A stretch of DNA of 64,000 nucleotides from Dryococelus australis (lineage: Eukaryota; Arthropoda; Insecta; Phasmatodea; Phasmatidae): positions 207,756,709-207,820,708 of the forward strand of contig CM057009.1 of NCBI GenBank assembly GCA_029891345.1, in the 5' to 3' direction. The notes under the pieces are model-generated. The model was given only the letters and a program-made list of their open reading frames with translations. It ran no database searches and had not been told where the DNA came from. This document shows positions 36,840 through 48,039 of this stretch, in pieces; position 1 is the first letter of the stretch; each line of letters begins with the position of its first letter. Position numbers and translations under genes: made by a program.

Positions 36840-37319
36840 TGTTGGTCCCCTATAATACATGCTTGGTGTGGTAAATTTTTTTTTATGTTTTCTGCATACA
36901 TACTGCCATGTCTTGCACCTGTATCCATTTACGTGCCCCTGCGATGTCACTTTTAAGGCAATCAATTTTTTTGCAAATTAATGTACTTGGGTCAACTATA
37001 GTTAAAGACACTTTATCGACATGGCATTACTGAACATCGAAGGGAGGTTGCTGTGGGATACGGACTTTGAGAACATCATTTTTTTTTTCCCAAAGGAAGA
37101 CTAAAAATAATTTATCTACAAATAAAATATTAATTATTAATATATTTTACTGCTCTTAAAGGTTGTACTTTTATAAATAGTTAACTATATATGAAATATT
37201 TTAATTGCTGTAAAATAAAACTGGCTAGGCATTTCCATTGCAGTAATATTTTATACAGTAATTAAAAATGTTATGAAGTACTTTCTCTTGTATCCATAGA
37301 TCTTTCCCAATTTTGGAAC
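36840..37319. other. AT-rich stretch with T run
   Basis: A poly-T tract lies at about 37078-37088. No right end of the Tc1 element was identified. Confidence 0.45.
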
Positions 37320-37894
37320 ACAATAACAATTAATGGAGTTAAGTTGAAAAATCGTATTGTATTACTGTATTTATTGTTTTCAGTTTTGCATTTCTGTGGA
37401 ATTCTTGATATATCTTAGAGGAGATTTAAACCATTTTTAGATTAGCTTTTTACAAGAATGCAAAACATCTGTACGTAAATGTTTCAAAATTAATCATGTG
37501 TTTATTTTTAAGGCACTTGCTTACAGCATGTGAGTAAAAGGAGGTTCGAGCTATAAAATTAAACATTCTTAGTATAGAAAAAATTCCATTCCAGGAAGGA
37601 ATATGATGCCTGGACATTATATACACAGATATAGATGGAAAATGGCATTGGCAAAGATGTATATATTAGAGAGGAGAAAAAGAAAGAGAATGTGTATGAA
37701 ACTGCATGCAACATCAATGACTTTGCACAAAGAGAGACTAGAAGAAATGCCTAGTAATAGAAAGATAAGCTTACCATCATAAATTATAGAGTTTTATACT
37801 AAGTTAATACAATAATTTAAATATTTCCTTATTTTTAACTATACTTGTTTATCCTTTTAATTCAGTAATTTATTTATAACATAACAATGTGGTA

Positions 37895-38227
37895 ATTTAA
37901 ATCATGATGATGCACCTGATCTCATTGCTGTGGATTGTAAAATAATAAATGAAGAAAAAATGAAAAAGATGACATTGGATAGGGAGAAGAATTTTTCATC
38001 AGCCTAAAGGTGGCAACGTGGGAAATCCGGCCTGGCTAAACTGAAGAATCTTTTAGAACAGGCAAAAATGTGTAAGCCACATTTAAGAAAATTAATAGCT
38101 GCAAAAATTTTGAAACTGCACACAACTGCCACCAAAGCTATGAAACACAGAGACAATAAACCTTCCAATGTAAACAAAGTTACTTTGCTCAGAAAAGACA
38201 TTATTAATGGACAGAGTAATGTACAGT
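37895..38227 (+). pseudogene. Unassigned reading frame inside the long-inverted-repeat element
   Basis: One frame reads DDAPDLIAVDCKIINEEKMK and continues to NFSSA, a stop at about 38005, then GKSGLAKLKNLLEQAKM, KPHLRKLIAAKILKLHTTAT and KVTLLRKDIINGQSNVQ before a stop at 38227. It is highly basic and continuous except for the one internal stop, much longer than expected by chance in this AT-rich context. I recognise no domain. Its place between long inverted repeats suggests it is the element's own protein or a captured exon. Confidence 0.4.
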
Positions 38228-38350
38228 AAAAGATCTATATAATGCAGCTGTTGGGGACATAACTCAGACCCTCGTACACTAATCTAATTTGATTTTCCTA
38301 TATATGTGTTGCGTCACATTGTGGACGGCTGGAGCCTACAAACCTGCCGC

Positions 38351-38587
38351 CTAGCTAAGAAGATCCCAGCTCAACATACTCACCTCGTGGATCCCTACTT
38401 GGCGGGCAATGACAAGAATTTTTTCAAACTTGCTAGCTCCACCATCACCAATTCTGCTTATGTGGTGACGAGGCACATACAGAACACTCTCCCAGCACCG
38501 GTACTGAACATAAAGCCGAGTTCCGGCCATTTCAGAATTTTTAAAATTTTCACCTGCTGTAAGCAGGTGCCTTAAAAATAAACACAC
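38351..38587 (-). other. Unassigned open frame near the right arm
   Basis: A 78-codon minus-strand frame contains KNSEMAGTRLYVQYRC, VLYVPRHHISRIGDGGASKF and VGIHEVSMLSWDLLS. A plus-strand frame (38306-38575) overlaps it completely. The minus reading looks slightly more protein-like, but I recognise neither. It lies inside the long-inverted-repeat element and overlaps the inner edge of its right arm. Confidence 0.25.
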
Positions 38588-38788
38588 ACATGATTAATTT
38601 TGAAACATTTACATACAGATGTTTTGCATTCTTGTACAAAGCTAATCTAAAAATGGTTTAAATCTCCTCTAAGATATATCAAGAATGCCACAGAAATGCA
38701 AAACTGAAAACGATAAATACAGTAATACAATAGGATATTTCAACAACGTAACGCCACTAATTGTCACAGTTTCCATGCTATCCGGGAG

Positions 38789-38793
<5 letters not shown>

Positions 38794-38839
<46 letters not shown>
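38794..38839. repeat. 46-base poly-A tract
   Basis: An uninterrupted A run sits exactly between the long-inverted-repeat element and the inverted copy of repeat family A that starts at 38842. Confidence 0.95.
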
Positions 38840-38841
<2 letters not shown>

Positions 38842-38843
<2 letters not shown>

Positions 38844-40397
38844 GTGTTCAAATGTGGCATGGCACCTATCTGTCAAACATGGGCAAGTGGTGTTATTTAC
38901 CCCCGAAACTCATCAAACGTTTAGGCCCTTGCTATCGGAACTTTATTATTCTTATCTGCATCACCAGACTTAACAGCACCCAAGGGAAGGAAACAGAAGA
39001 AGAGAACCATGCTGTGATGAAGGGGGTCATATGCATTCAAGCAAAAATAACTAAAAAATACTGCATTTTCCAGGCAAAAAATTTACTTATTCCACCAAGG
39101 GTGGTATTCGCTGCGAGTTGTCACATGGGTTGGAGAATGAGTTCACCTCTCGAACTTCGCCTCCTGCTGGGCCTGATTGAGAGGAAGTGAGAATGAGAAA
39201 GGAAGCTCACGTCCAAAGGTCGAATGCACGCTTGCACTGCAGATTGGATCTATCAGTGCCTCGTGTGTTGTGAAACATGTCACTTGCTCGTCTGAGTTGC
39301 ATTTTCAAAAGGAAAACTAAAACAAAAAAAGGTGAATTATTTGTGGTATGCCAAGAAACTCCGCTTTTCTGCATTAAGCCTTGCCCACAATAGCTCATTC
39401 ACTTGGAATTTTTTTTCAAATATGGGCAGTATAGCTGGTATATATACATAATAATCAAAGTGTCTACATCATAATTATAGTGATTACCTAGCGCTATATT
39501 CCATAGGAGATTAATTATAGGCCTGTAAATTACTTAGAAGCACGAATTTCGAGGCCCGCATCGAATTTGGGAATATTTTTCCGAAAATGGGAAGACCTAC
39601 TGAATAGATGCTATATACACATAATTAAAGTGTCTACAACATTATTATAATGATAACGTAGCGCTATACTCCGTAGATTAATTATAGACCTGTAAATTAC
39701 TTAGTCCCTAGCTTACCCAGAATCTGAACCGAGCCCCTTGCTTTGCAAACCAGTTTTCAACCGAATACGCGACAGAAGTTGGCATTCCTTTTACGACAGT
39801 ATTTCAGCGTATTTTAACTTACTTTATTTAAACACTTTGGCATAGAATAATTGTAATTGCTTAATGTGTTACGCTATAAAACACATGCACATTTCATGTT
39901 AACTTGTAAATGCCAGTAAATGTGTGACAGCAGGACACTTGCACGTATGATATACAGTTTGGAATGTGGCAGTGCCATCCCCCCATTCTGAGCCAACGCC
40001 CAGATAAGACGGAAAGATTGCCACAGTATCTTTTTTTGTCTGTTTACAACCAAACAGCTGAACAGGTATAATAGGGTCACATAAAAAAGGACCACACAGA
40101 AATCTTACGTCAAATATTCGCACCACGCCAACGAAATTGAATAAGGAAAAACATACAATATTGCCTATAAAGCATCAGTAAAATAGAACTCAGCGCTGAA
40201 AGGAGGGAGAACGCACGCCCGCTCCCTCTGCCTCATCCATTAATGTTCCTGACTCACGACCACCCGCCGACAGACCACACGCCTACCTGACTGCACACTT
40301 TCCACTTATTTATTTATTCAGGCAGGGGGACATAAATTGCCCCACGGCATAACCGAATCTGCGGTACACTGGGCCGCAGTGTTCCGGGCTTCCACTG
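38842..40397 (-). mobile_element. Repeat family A, full inverted copy (CAGTG ends)
   Basis: The reverse complement matches 18122-19750 over almost its full length. It starts CAGTGGAAGCCCGG and ends TTTGAACACTGC. Shared landmarks include GACTCACGACCAC (40250 region), TAGTGCAAGAGTGCACTCGA-like text near 39220, TGTTTGACAGATAGGTGCCA and the tandem units (39420-39720). It lacks the central block corresponding to about 18400-18650, which is the block kept in the partial copy at 22200-22640. No coding capacity. Confidence 0.8.
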
Positions 40398-40399
40398 TA

Positions 40400-40515
40400 T
40401 TTGGATTATAGAGGTATCAATCTCGCAAATACATTCTGCCTCTAGTTCAAAGACAATGAGGTTAACCACTATGCTACAATGCACATGATGCTCAGAGGAC
40501 TCACCACAATGTAAG
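40400..40515 (-). repeat. tRNA-like SINE fragment
   Basis: On the minus strand GCATTGTAGCATAGTGGTTA (A-box-like) precedes TTTGAACTAGAGGCAG. The B box is poorly preserved. It adjoins the end of repeat family A. Confidence 0.4.
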
Positions 40516-40582
40516 TACATATATTGCCAGACTACTTGAAAACTGTTAATACAAATTGTGCAACATTATGCATTGTCATTAA

Positions 40583-42420
40583 CCCTTTCACTGCTGCATG
40601 TTTATCAGTATTACAATATGTATAATGCTGCTAGCTGTATAATACACATTGACCCCTGTGCTGAATATTTTTTCTTGCCAATGCTGTTGGAACAGTTAGG
40701 GATCATTTTTTCACATATGTCAACTTATTTTCATAATTTTTTTTGATGATTTTATAAAATTTTATTGAATAAATATAATATACAGACATTCTACTGAATT
40801 TATTATTTGGACACCTCAATGAGCATTATGAAACTGACATTATGATGGATATATTATACCGACTTCATTATCCTGATATTTCCTAGACTTTCTATACTGG
40901 TTTTTTTTAACTTCAAAACAAAAACTCTATTTACTATATTTTTTTTTAGTAAATTACAATGTTACAAAAAAAAATACTGATATAACACTACTCATATTAT
41001 TCTGGCATTATTACATAATTACATAAACATGATGATGAAATAGTACCAAGTATTCTAAACGAATTATTTTATAATGATGGTCAAACAATTTCATACTATA
41101 CATTATAATGATTAGTACATTATTGCACATATACCAAAAAAACCTAATTTTACTGTCTGAATGTACATTGATAATAAAATGTTAATTGTTTTATTACATT
41201 AACGATACACTAACAGTGTAACTGTAAATTAATTATATAAAATTACACTAGTTCAATTGTTTTGGCACTGAATCAATTATTTTATTGAATTTTATTTGAA
41301 TTTATTTATGACTGCACATTTCGTTTTGTGGGAACGCTCTACACTTTTTACACAGTTTACAATGAAAGACTTAGAAATTCTTTTTGGTGTGATAATTCTC
41401 AAAGCATGAAGTCACACAGAGCGCGACTTCACAGTCCTACACCAATATCTTGTTTCTCTGCGAATTTTGTATTTCATACACACAACACATTTTCGGGTAA
41501 GAAATTTTTTCACCCCAAGTTGCTTCAATGACAGTAGGAAAATGTTTCTGATAAGCGCAGGGGAATGTCATCATCCAATCTCCTTCCTCCTCCAGACCTT
41601 CTCCTTGGTTTTGTAAATTTTTACAAAATTTCTCTTATTAGCATTAGATAGAATGTAGCAAGAGGTAGTTTTGTGCCAGTAACAGTAGTGTGAAGAGCAT
41701 GGGCATTCAGAACTGTAAAATCTAACACATGGAAAATAAGTTTCTTATACCATTTTACACTTTTTCTCACTGATTCTATGGAGCTGATTACCATGTCAGT
41801 TCTATTTACAGATCCCATGCTCCTGTTGTGAGGATCAGCGCCAATGCTTCTTGGTCGGTGAGAAATTGTTTTCTCTTCATATATTTTACATACGAATTAT
41901 CTGTTATACAGTCATGATCAAACTAGCCACTGGTGAATACACATGTGAAAGTTCCACATTACACTGAACAACTGGCCCCCCAACGCAATCTGTGGCAAAC
42001 TACCACCCACCCCCCTCTCACCATTAACACTTGCGCACCAGCAGGGCACAAGAAGAAATGTTATCAGCAACATATTTCAACAAGAAACGTGGTCACATAT
42101 AATGAAGTGGCAGCTGTGTTTGTTTATGTATGCTCTTGGCAGGGGCGGGCAACTATCTTATCTCAAGTTATTTTCAACTATATCTTATCTCACTTTACCT
42201 CCAGCTGGAGGTGGCAAAGTGTATGTGAAAGTGTATGTGTGTGTGTGCCCTGGAGCGACTTTGGTAGGCTATTTATAGATAGCTGCAGGAGGAGGGACTG
42301 GACAAGATATCTTGTGTCCTTCGCACTGATGGCACACAAAGTTGAAGACTAGTTATCTCGTCATTAGCACAGATAGTTTATAAAAAAATAATAGATATCT
42401 CGTCCATAACAGCGAAAGTG
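40583..42420 (-). mobile_element. piggyBac-like transposon, complete ends, internally deleted
   Basis: The element is flanked by TTAA at 40579-40582 and 42421-42424, the duplication specific to piggyBac. The left end CCCTTTCACTGCTGCATG and the reverse complement of the right end, CACTTTCGCTGTTATGG, are imperfect inverted repeats. The interior (41371-41900, minus) encodes only the C-terminal part of a piggyBac transposase. The other half of the interior (41900-42420) has no transposase sequence and is rich in CACC and GTGT text. The N-terminal and most of the catalytic domain are therefore missing, and the copy could move only if supplied with enzyme. Confidence 0.85.
41371..41900 (-). pseudogene. 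piggyBac transposase C-terminal remnant
   Basis: The minus-strand frame from 41818 reads MGSVNRTDMVISSIESVR, KSVKWYKKLIFHVLDF and VLNAHALH. This matches the conserved C-terminal region of piggyBac transposases (MGGVDR.D..I..Y...RK..KWYKKLFFH..D....NA). After a stop and frameshift, IPLRLSE and HFPTVIEAT follow. Then come TRKCVVCMKYKIRRETRYWC and, in another frame, CEVALCVTSCFENYHTKKNF before a stop at 41371. The last two are the cysteine-rich zinc-binding domain that binds transposon ends. At least two frame changes and stops interrupt it, and no N-terminal part exists nearby. Confidence 0.85.
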
Positions 42421-42424
42421 TTAA

Positions 42425-43519
42425 ATGTGTGTGCATTTCTGATAATACACAGATTAATATTACAATTTTGTGCATTTTACCCCAGTTAAATTACATTTTA
42501 CTTGATTTAACTTCATGTTTATCCTTTTTTGGAAAAAAACATTCTTCATGTGGAATGAGACAAATACACATGAGTGACACTGTGGCTTGAAAATATACAC
42601 ACTCATTCTGAAAATAAACATAACTTATTTTTTGTAACCTTAAAACTAATTTGAAAAATATGGATACTTAGAAAATACAGAAGAGATTGTTACCAACATT
42701 CATTATTTAATTACAAAAGTTTTAGTTCACAAGGTTATGGCAAGTTATGGAAAATATATTTATTTATACTCCTGCTGCTTAAGACACAGAATCACTTTAA
42801 TGGTATCCGTCTCCAGTGTTACGTTTGTGACAGTTTTTAACATTGACACAAACTTTGACTCCCAAATTTAACAGTCGCAATCAAAACTAATGTAAAGTAT
42901 AGTCTTGAATCATGGATGAACGCAAAGTGCTTTGCACCACTGTCATAATACACCCACTGGCAGGTTACTGATTATGTGTGCAGTCAGCTGGTAGCAGCCA
43001 TCCTCCACTTTTCCAACTCATCCAGTGTGTGTGTGAAGCAATTTAACAGCAAAATTTACTTCACTGAATTCAAAACTTGTCGACCCCAACATCACATTTA
43101 AAAGAAATAATATTTCATTTTAAAAACTTGGAATTTTTGAGACAGAGGCATAAATACGGTTATTAAAAACGATTTCCTTACAACCTTCAGTAATTAGTAA
43201 CTCTAAATTAGCAGTAGTTTTGAATTATGGATGCTTACAGTGCATCATTTGGCGACATAGAGATTTCGTATATACCCTTCCAGGATATTGACTTGTCTCC
43301 CAACAAGGTGAACTGGGTTCAATACCCAGCGAGGTCGCCCCCTGATTATAGACAGTCTGAATTTTTGACGTCCAAATTATTGATGGCCCGCTGTATTAAC
43401 TATTCTCTTTTCTGCAAATCTTTGAATATAATCATTTTAAAAAAAAATAGAATTTTCATAAATAGAACTTTATGTTTCTCACAGCGTATTACTTCCATGA
43501 AATTATATCTCCCTCTCCC

Positions 43520-43521
<2 letters not shown>
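42425..43521. other. Unassigned sequence with tRNA-like patch
   Basis: Around 43305-43330, GAACTGGGTTCAATACCCAG resembles a B box and T-arm, possibly a SINE relic, but no A box or clear body is visible. The frame 43227-43628 runs into a GT repeat and has no recognised motif. The rest is AT-rich. Confidence 0.35.

Positions 43522-43587
<66 letters not shown>
43522..43587. repeat. (TG)n(TA)n microsatellite
   Basis: About 27 TG units are followed by a short TA run. Confidence 0.95.
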
Positions 43588-43588
<1 letters not shown>

Positions 43589-44931
43589 ATTGAGTATGGA
43601 AACATTCAGGTGGCCATCTATCTTATAGAATTTACTGAATTTACAGTCAGGTATCCGCCATTGCTGGAATTACAATTTTAGCTGTGAGTATAATGAGAGG
43701 TTAAATCTTATATTTTTTTCATATAGCTAAGCAGAACAATTAATAGTATAAATTTATAGATGAATTCCCAAAAGTTCACAACAGTCAAACATTAAGAGTG
43801 AAGAGACAAGTTAGGAGCAGTTAAAATGAAGACAAAAGTTTAGAGCACTCTCGCCCACGTGAATACAACATACATGACACTGTGGAGTAAAACCTTCAGA
43901 GAACTAAAAAATCCCATTACAACATCAACCACAAGTTCCGGACAGCTGATTATAGGTAAATCTGACAACTCTGCTTCATGGGGTGTGAGTAATGCAGGCA
44001 AAATACACAAATGTGCAGTAACAGGAAGGAACCTGCCAGTTCTGTGAGCCCAAAAATTACGCTTTATGAATTATTGCTAATTTTGGGTTAGTCCCTAAAG
44101 TAATTAATTACCAAATGTATTCATACCTATGTTAGTACAGACATCCATGTTTGTGCAACATAAGAATGTCATAACTCGTGTCACTCCCTGCACTCAAATT
44201 TAATACAAAAATAACATACTTAACAGTGATTAAATTATGTACTATTATAAATTCTCGAGTTATTCTACATGCTGCACTTACAAGCTTATACCTAACACAC
44301 AACTTGCAATTTATTCTTTAGAGTGCATGCTTACCTGTTCAAAATACTGTTGCAAAAATGTAAAACATGTTGCTGATATTTAAATTCACTTGGTTGAGTT
44401 ACATGAATAGCCATTGTTACTGTTTGTGGTTTTCAATAAACACAACAAAATATAACCAGTAATTTACTTAAAATCACATTACAAAATATGTCGCAGACAG
44501 GCATGGAGTGTAACACTGCAGCATGAATTTACTTTGAGCATAATTTGGATGCAAAGCTGATTAAATTATTTGTATAGAGACAAATATTGAAACAGGTGCA
44601 GCAGGCTATGGTAAGCAGCACTAGCCTGTTATACAAACTGCTTTATATGTACTCACAAATATTTTAACGAGTTAGTAAATTGCTGTACGAATGTTACACA
44701 TCAAAATTAGAACCGTTCAGCTAGTAATTATTCAAAAAACAATAAATTAATTGTGTAAAAAATATTGAAATATAAATTCACTGCATTCCAAGCAAATCAT
44801 TTTTGTCAATACTTTGCACCCAATGACTAAACTCTGCAGAATAATCCCACAACAGATGATTCAGGATCTAGGCTTCAAACCCTAACATGAAAACTAGTAA
44901 AATCATTGTCTAGTGTATATTGATTACTATA
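43588..44931. other. Non-coding stretch
   Basis: The frame 43859-44047 (+) is ordinary in composition but has no recognisable motif or splice context. The rest is AT-rich without features. Confidence 0.45.
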
Positions 44932-45161
44932 GTATGTTCACGGTAAAGTGAGCACTTTTGAATTCCAAGTTACTTTTTTCTTTCAGCAATTTTGTATCCT
45001 TTAAATACCTTTCTAAATAAATATTGCCAAGTAAGTAATAATCTCAGTGTGTATATTCCACCACACACTGCTGTTAACGTTTAATACTAAAATAAAATAT
45101 ATTTATCGACTTATTCGAAATAAGATGGCTTTCAAAAGTGCTCACTTTACAGTGAACAGCC
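44932..45161. mobile_element. 230-base MITE, TA-type, copy 2
   Basis: Its left end GTATGTTCACGGTAAAGTGA and the reverse complement of its right end, GGCTGTTCACTGTAAAGTGA, match the MITE at 35457-35690, and the inverted repeat extends further inward here (to GCACTTTTGAA). It is flanked by TATA on both sides, consistent with a TA (or TATA) target duplication. The interior is AT-rich, as in copy 1. Confidence 0.85.
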
Positions 45162-45165
45162 TATA

Positions 45166-45703
45166 TCAATATTGTGACTGTAGTTTATTTGCTTACGATG
45201 GTAAATCAATAATAATAAACATTATAATAAATTCCATAGATGAATTAAAAAAAGGAACAATTATTAATAAGTAATAATTACACCTTTTTCGCCATAGGTA
45301 GAATACAAGTAAAAATTACTTTTTCTTACATGTAATGTTATCGGCACCAAGTGGTGACGAGTTGATTGGAGCAGAGTTGCAGTTGTAATCCCAGGGTGCC
45401 AGGCTGCGAATTTGTGCATGGCCACGCAGTGAACAGAAACCTTTACCAGGGTCGTGGCTTAACATGGCTAATCAATTGACGCCAATAACGTGCACAAATT
45501 CTTCTGCTCCACTGTTGGCCACGGAGCATGCCAAATGCAAGTACATGGGTGGCTGGGTCACTTAAGCATAAGAATTAAATGTGAACATGTGCCTATTGAA
45601 TCCAAAGCCATCCAGTGTTTAAGACACGACAAAAACACTGCAAAGTGTGGGGGGCACTACATAAATCCATAGAAAGAAGAGAAACCATAAGAATGTACTG
45701 CAA
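45166..45703. other. Unassigned sequence before the direct repeats
   Basis: The stretch 45340-45680 is less AT-rich than its surroundings. It contains the frame 45490-45672 (MHKFFCSTVGHGACQMQVHG and following), which I cannot assign. Confidence 0.35.
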
Positions 45704-46285
45704 TGTGAACCAAATTACATGAAGCCTGATCTGAACCAGCCTAAGGTAGACACTTATTACATGTGCAAAAAGCCCAAAGGCGACATAATTATTTACGGCC
45801 CTCCGTATGACGGAAGGGCCTAGCCAGTTGACGGGTAAATGAAAAAGATTTAGAGATGTTTATATAACAGAATTAACAGATCAGTAAATGCAAAGTAGAG
45901 GCCCCTGCAGGCCACATTGCATGCACCCGTCTGGCTTGAGCTCTGAGAAGAGACTGCCCAATGGTTGTCAGAAGCAAGGAGATGAGCCCGCACAGGAAGT
46001 GGTGGCCCCACACACGCACATGTGTAAAGAATGGAGTGAGATTGAAATGGAAGAAATAAAATCAAAACTAGTTTTCAAAAACATGCACAGGAGTGCATGG
46101 GCAATCATAAATACATAAGAATCCTTACTAACATAAACCCTTTTGAATATTCTCTCCGCCATCTGGCCTATCATTGGTACACTCTACACAACATGCCGAT
46201 GCACCAAATGCATGCGTCACACAACCCTGCACATTGTGCGCGCATGGGCTATATGATGGGCTTCCTTCTGGAATGAGGTCAGATA
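45704..46285. repeat. Left member of the direct-repeat pair
   Basis: It is colinear with 47013-47545, with many substitutions and some indels. Both copies keep stretches that translate similarly (for example PKVDTYYMCKKPKG in each), although stops interrupt every frame. Confidence 0.75.
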
Positions 46286-47012
46286 ACAAATGTCTGCCAC
46301 CCCCTGCCCCTTCTTCAAAAAGGCTGTCATGGGCATGAGTACACGAAACCAAAACACGCGCATCCTGATGTATGGGGGCAGTGCGGCACTAGGCACTGTT
46401 AACTCCAGTGTGACATGGGCAAGGAGTCAGGGCGAGTTACAGCAGGAGTGCGCTTGCCTGTGAATGTAAGTGTATAGTTGTAGCACTTCGGCACTGTTCC
46501 CCATGGTAGCAGATGGTATGACCTCTCCATGTACTGTGTTAAGAGTGCCTACAGGACACTCTTAACCCTGCGGGGGAGAGAGGTTTGTGTTTGTGTCGGT
46601 TGTTCCTAGCCCAGAATTCCCCTCCATTAGATCTATTGCCCCTTCAGACATCTGTAAAAACAGACACCCTGCGTCCCACTAACCCTATCGATGGGGAGTC
46701 TCTCATTGTCCGCCTCTTCTACCACACAACAGAAAACTGAGTCGTTCAAGGAAATATTCTCATGACCAATAGAGCCAGGGTACCATCAGTGTATCCAGGT
46801 GTGACAGGGGTTGCTCAACCACAGGAACTGGGACCCCTGAAGGGAAACCCACGAAACCTGGGGATGTGATCGATGAACAGCCCATGTCGCACAGAGTCCC
46901 TGAACGAGTGCGGGTAGTGAGCACAGTGTCACTTTGTATGAAGATGTCGGGTGGGAACCCCACGAAGCCCATGGACTAACAGGTGCGTGGAAGAGAAGCA
47001 GTAAATACTTGC

Positions 47013-47545
47013 TGTGGCACAAACCAAATTACATGAAGTCTGGTCTGAACTAACCCAAGGTAGACACTTATTACATGTGTAAAAAGCCCAAAGGCAACAT
47101 CATTATTTACCGCTCTCTGCATGACGGAAAGGTCTAGCCAACTAAAGGGTCAATGAAAATAATAGAGAGAGATCTATATAACAGAATTACCAGATTGTGA
47201 AAGGAAAGTTGAGGCCCCTGCAGGCCCCGTGGCTCGCATGTGTCTGGCTTGAACTCAAAGAGACTACCCAATGGCTGTCGAAAGCGAAGATATGAGTCCG
47301 TGTTGAAAGTTCTGGCCCAGTGCAAGCGCATGTGTAAATAATGGAGTGTGATCAAAATGGAAGAAACATAAAACTAACACTAGTTTCAAAAACGTGCACA
47401 GGAGTGCATAGTCAAAACAAAAACATAAGCATCCTTACATACTACATGACATGCTGACACACCAAACACATCACACTACTCTACATCTTGTCCGTGTGCG
47501 GTACACAATTGACTTCCATCAGCCAAGGAACAAAATTAGAGGACA
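47013..47545. repeat. Right member of the direct-repeat pair
   Basis: It matches 45704-46285. Similarity is strong over the first 400 bases and weaker at the 3' side. Confidence 0.75.
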
Positions 47546-48039
47546 GTAACTAATTGCAGGTAAAATTTACTGAGAAAGTAATAGTTACAGGTAATGCGAT
47601 TACTTGTAATTTGTTACATGCCATCACTAATCATAACACTGCAGCTATCTATTGTTATCATTACTTTAGACTGTCAATTTATTTTTAGATGTATCTAACA
47701 TCCTGCATAGCTACTTAGAATAATATCACCACTGTATAAACATTATTTTAAAAAAAATCTTCTAATATTGTACATATTTTGAAATAATTTCAACAAGTTA
47801 AATTAACAGACTGAATGGGCAATGATAGCAAATAATATTGCTTAAGCCTCAATTTTTAAGTCAAAGAGTAATATAAAGACAGCAGAATTTTTAAAAATAT
47901 AGTGATTTCATGCACAATTGTCATCTAACACCTTAAATATATACAAAATATATCATTAAATAAAATATTGTACACAAAATAAAATTAGCATGATGAACTG
48001 TGCACAAATTTAAACATTATATACTTTTAAAAACATTAC
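47546..48039 (-). other. Probable intron downstream of the transporter exon
   Basis: AT-rich sequence follows the donor of the 48040-48135 exon (the GT is read on the minus strand at 48038-48039). No further transporter exon could be recognised anywhere from here to position 1, so this intron is long or later exons were missed. Confidence 0.6.

Larger units (their letters stand above)
37320..38760. mobile_element. Element with about 200-base terminal inverted repeats
   Basis: The left arm (about 37320-37537) and right arm (about 38553-38760) are reverse complements over about 200 bases with few mismatches. Shared blocks include TGTATTACTGTATTTAT, GTTTTCAGTTTTGCATTTCT, TTAGAGGAGATTTAAACC and AAAACATCTGTA.GTAAATG. 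The innermost part is CTTGCTTACAGCA on the left and TGCTGTAAGCAGGTG on the right. About 1.0 kb lies between the arms and includes an unassigned open region (37895-38227). The outer limits are blurred because similarity fades gradually. The class is not determined. Confidence 0.75.
45704..47545. mobile_element. Direct-repeat unit, possible miniature LTR retroelement
   Basis: Two direct repeats (about 45704-46285 and 47013-47545) flank about 730 bases. Shared blocks include ACCAAATTACATGAAG.CTG, GGTAGACACTTATTACATGT, AAAAAGCCCAAAGGC, GAGGCCCCTGCAGGCC and CACAGGAGTGCATAG/GG, then a weaker match near GACATGC(C/T)GA(T/C)(G/A)CACC. The internal part encodes no recognised gag or pol. The layout fits a terminal-repeat retroelement in miniature, but a simple duplication of unknown sequence cannot be excluded. 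No primer site or target duplication was confirmed. Confidence 0.5.

Noticed and set aside
45047..45274. 75-codon frame as a gene
   Set aside because: It runs through the right end of the MITE at 44932-45161 and has no known motif.
46564..46600. TTAACCCTGCGG as a second piggyBac end
   Set aside because: No matching inverted end with TTAA was found nearby.
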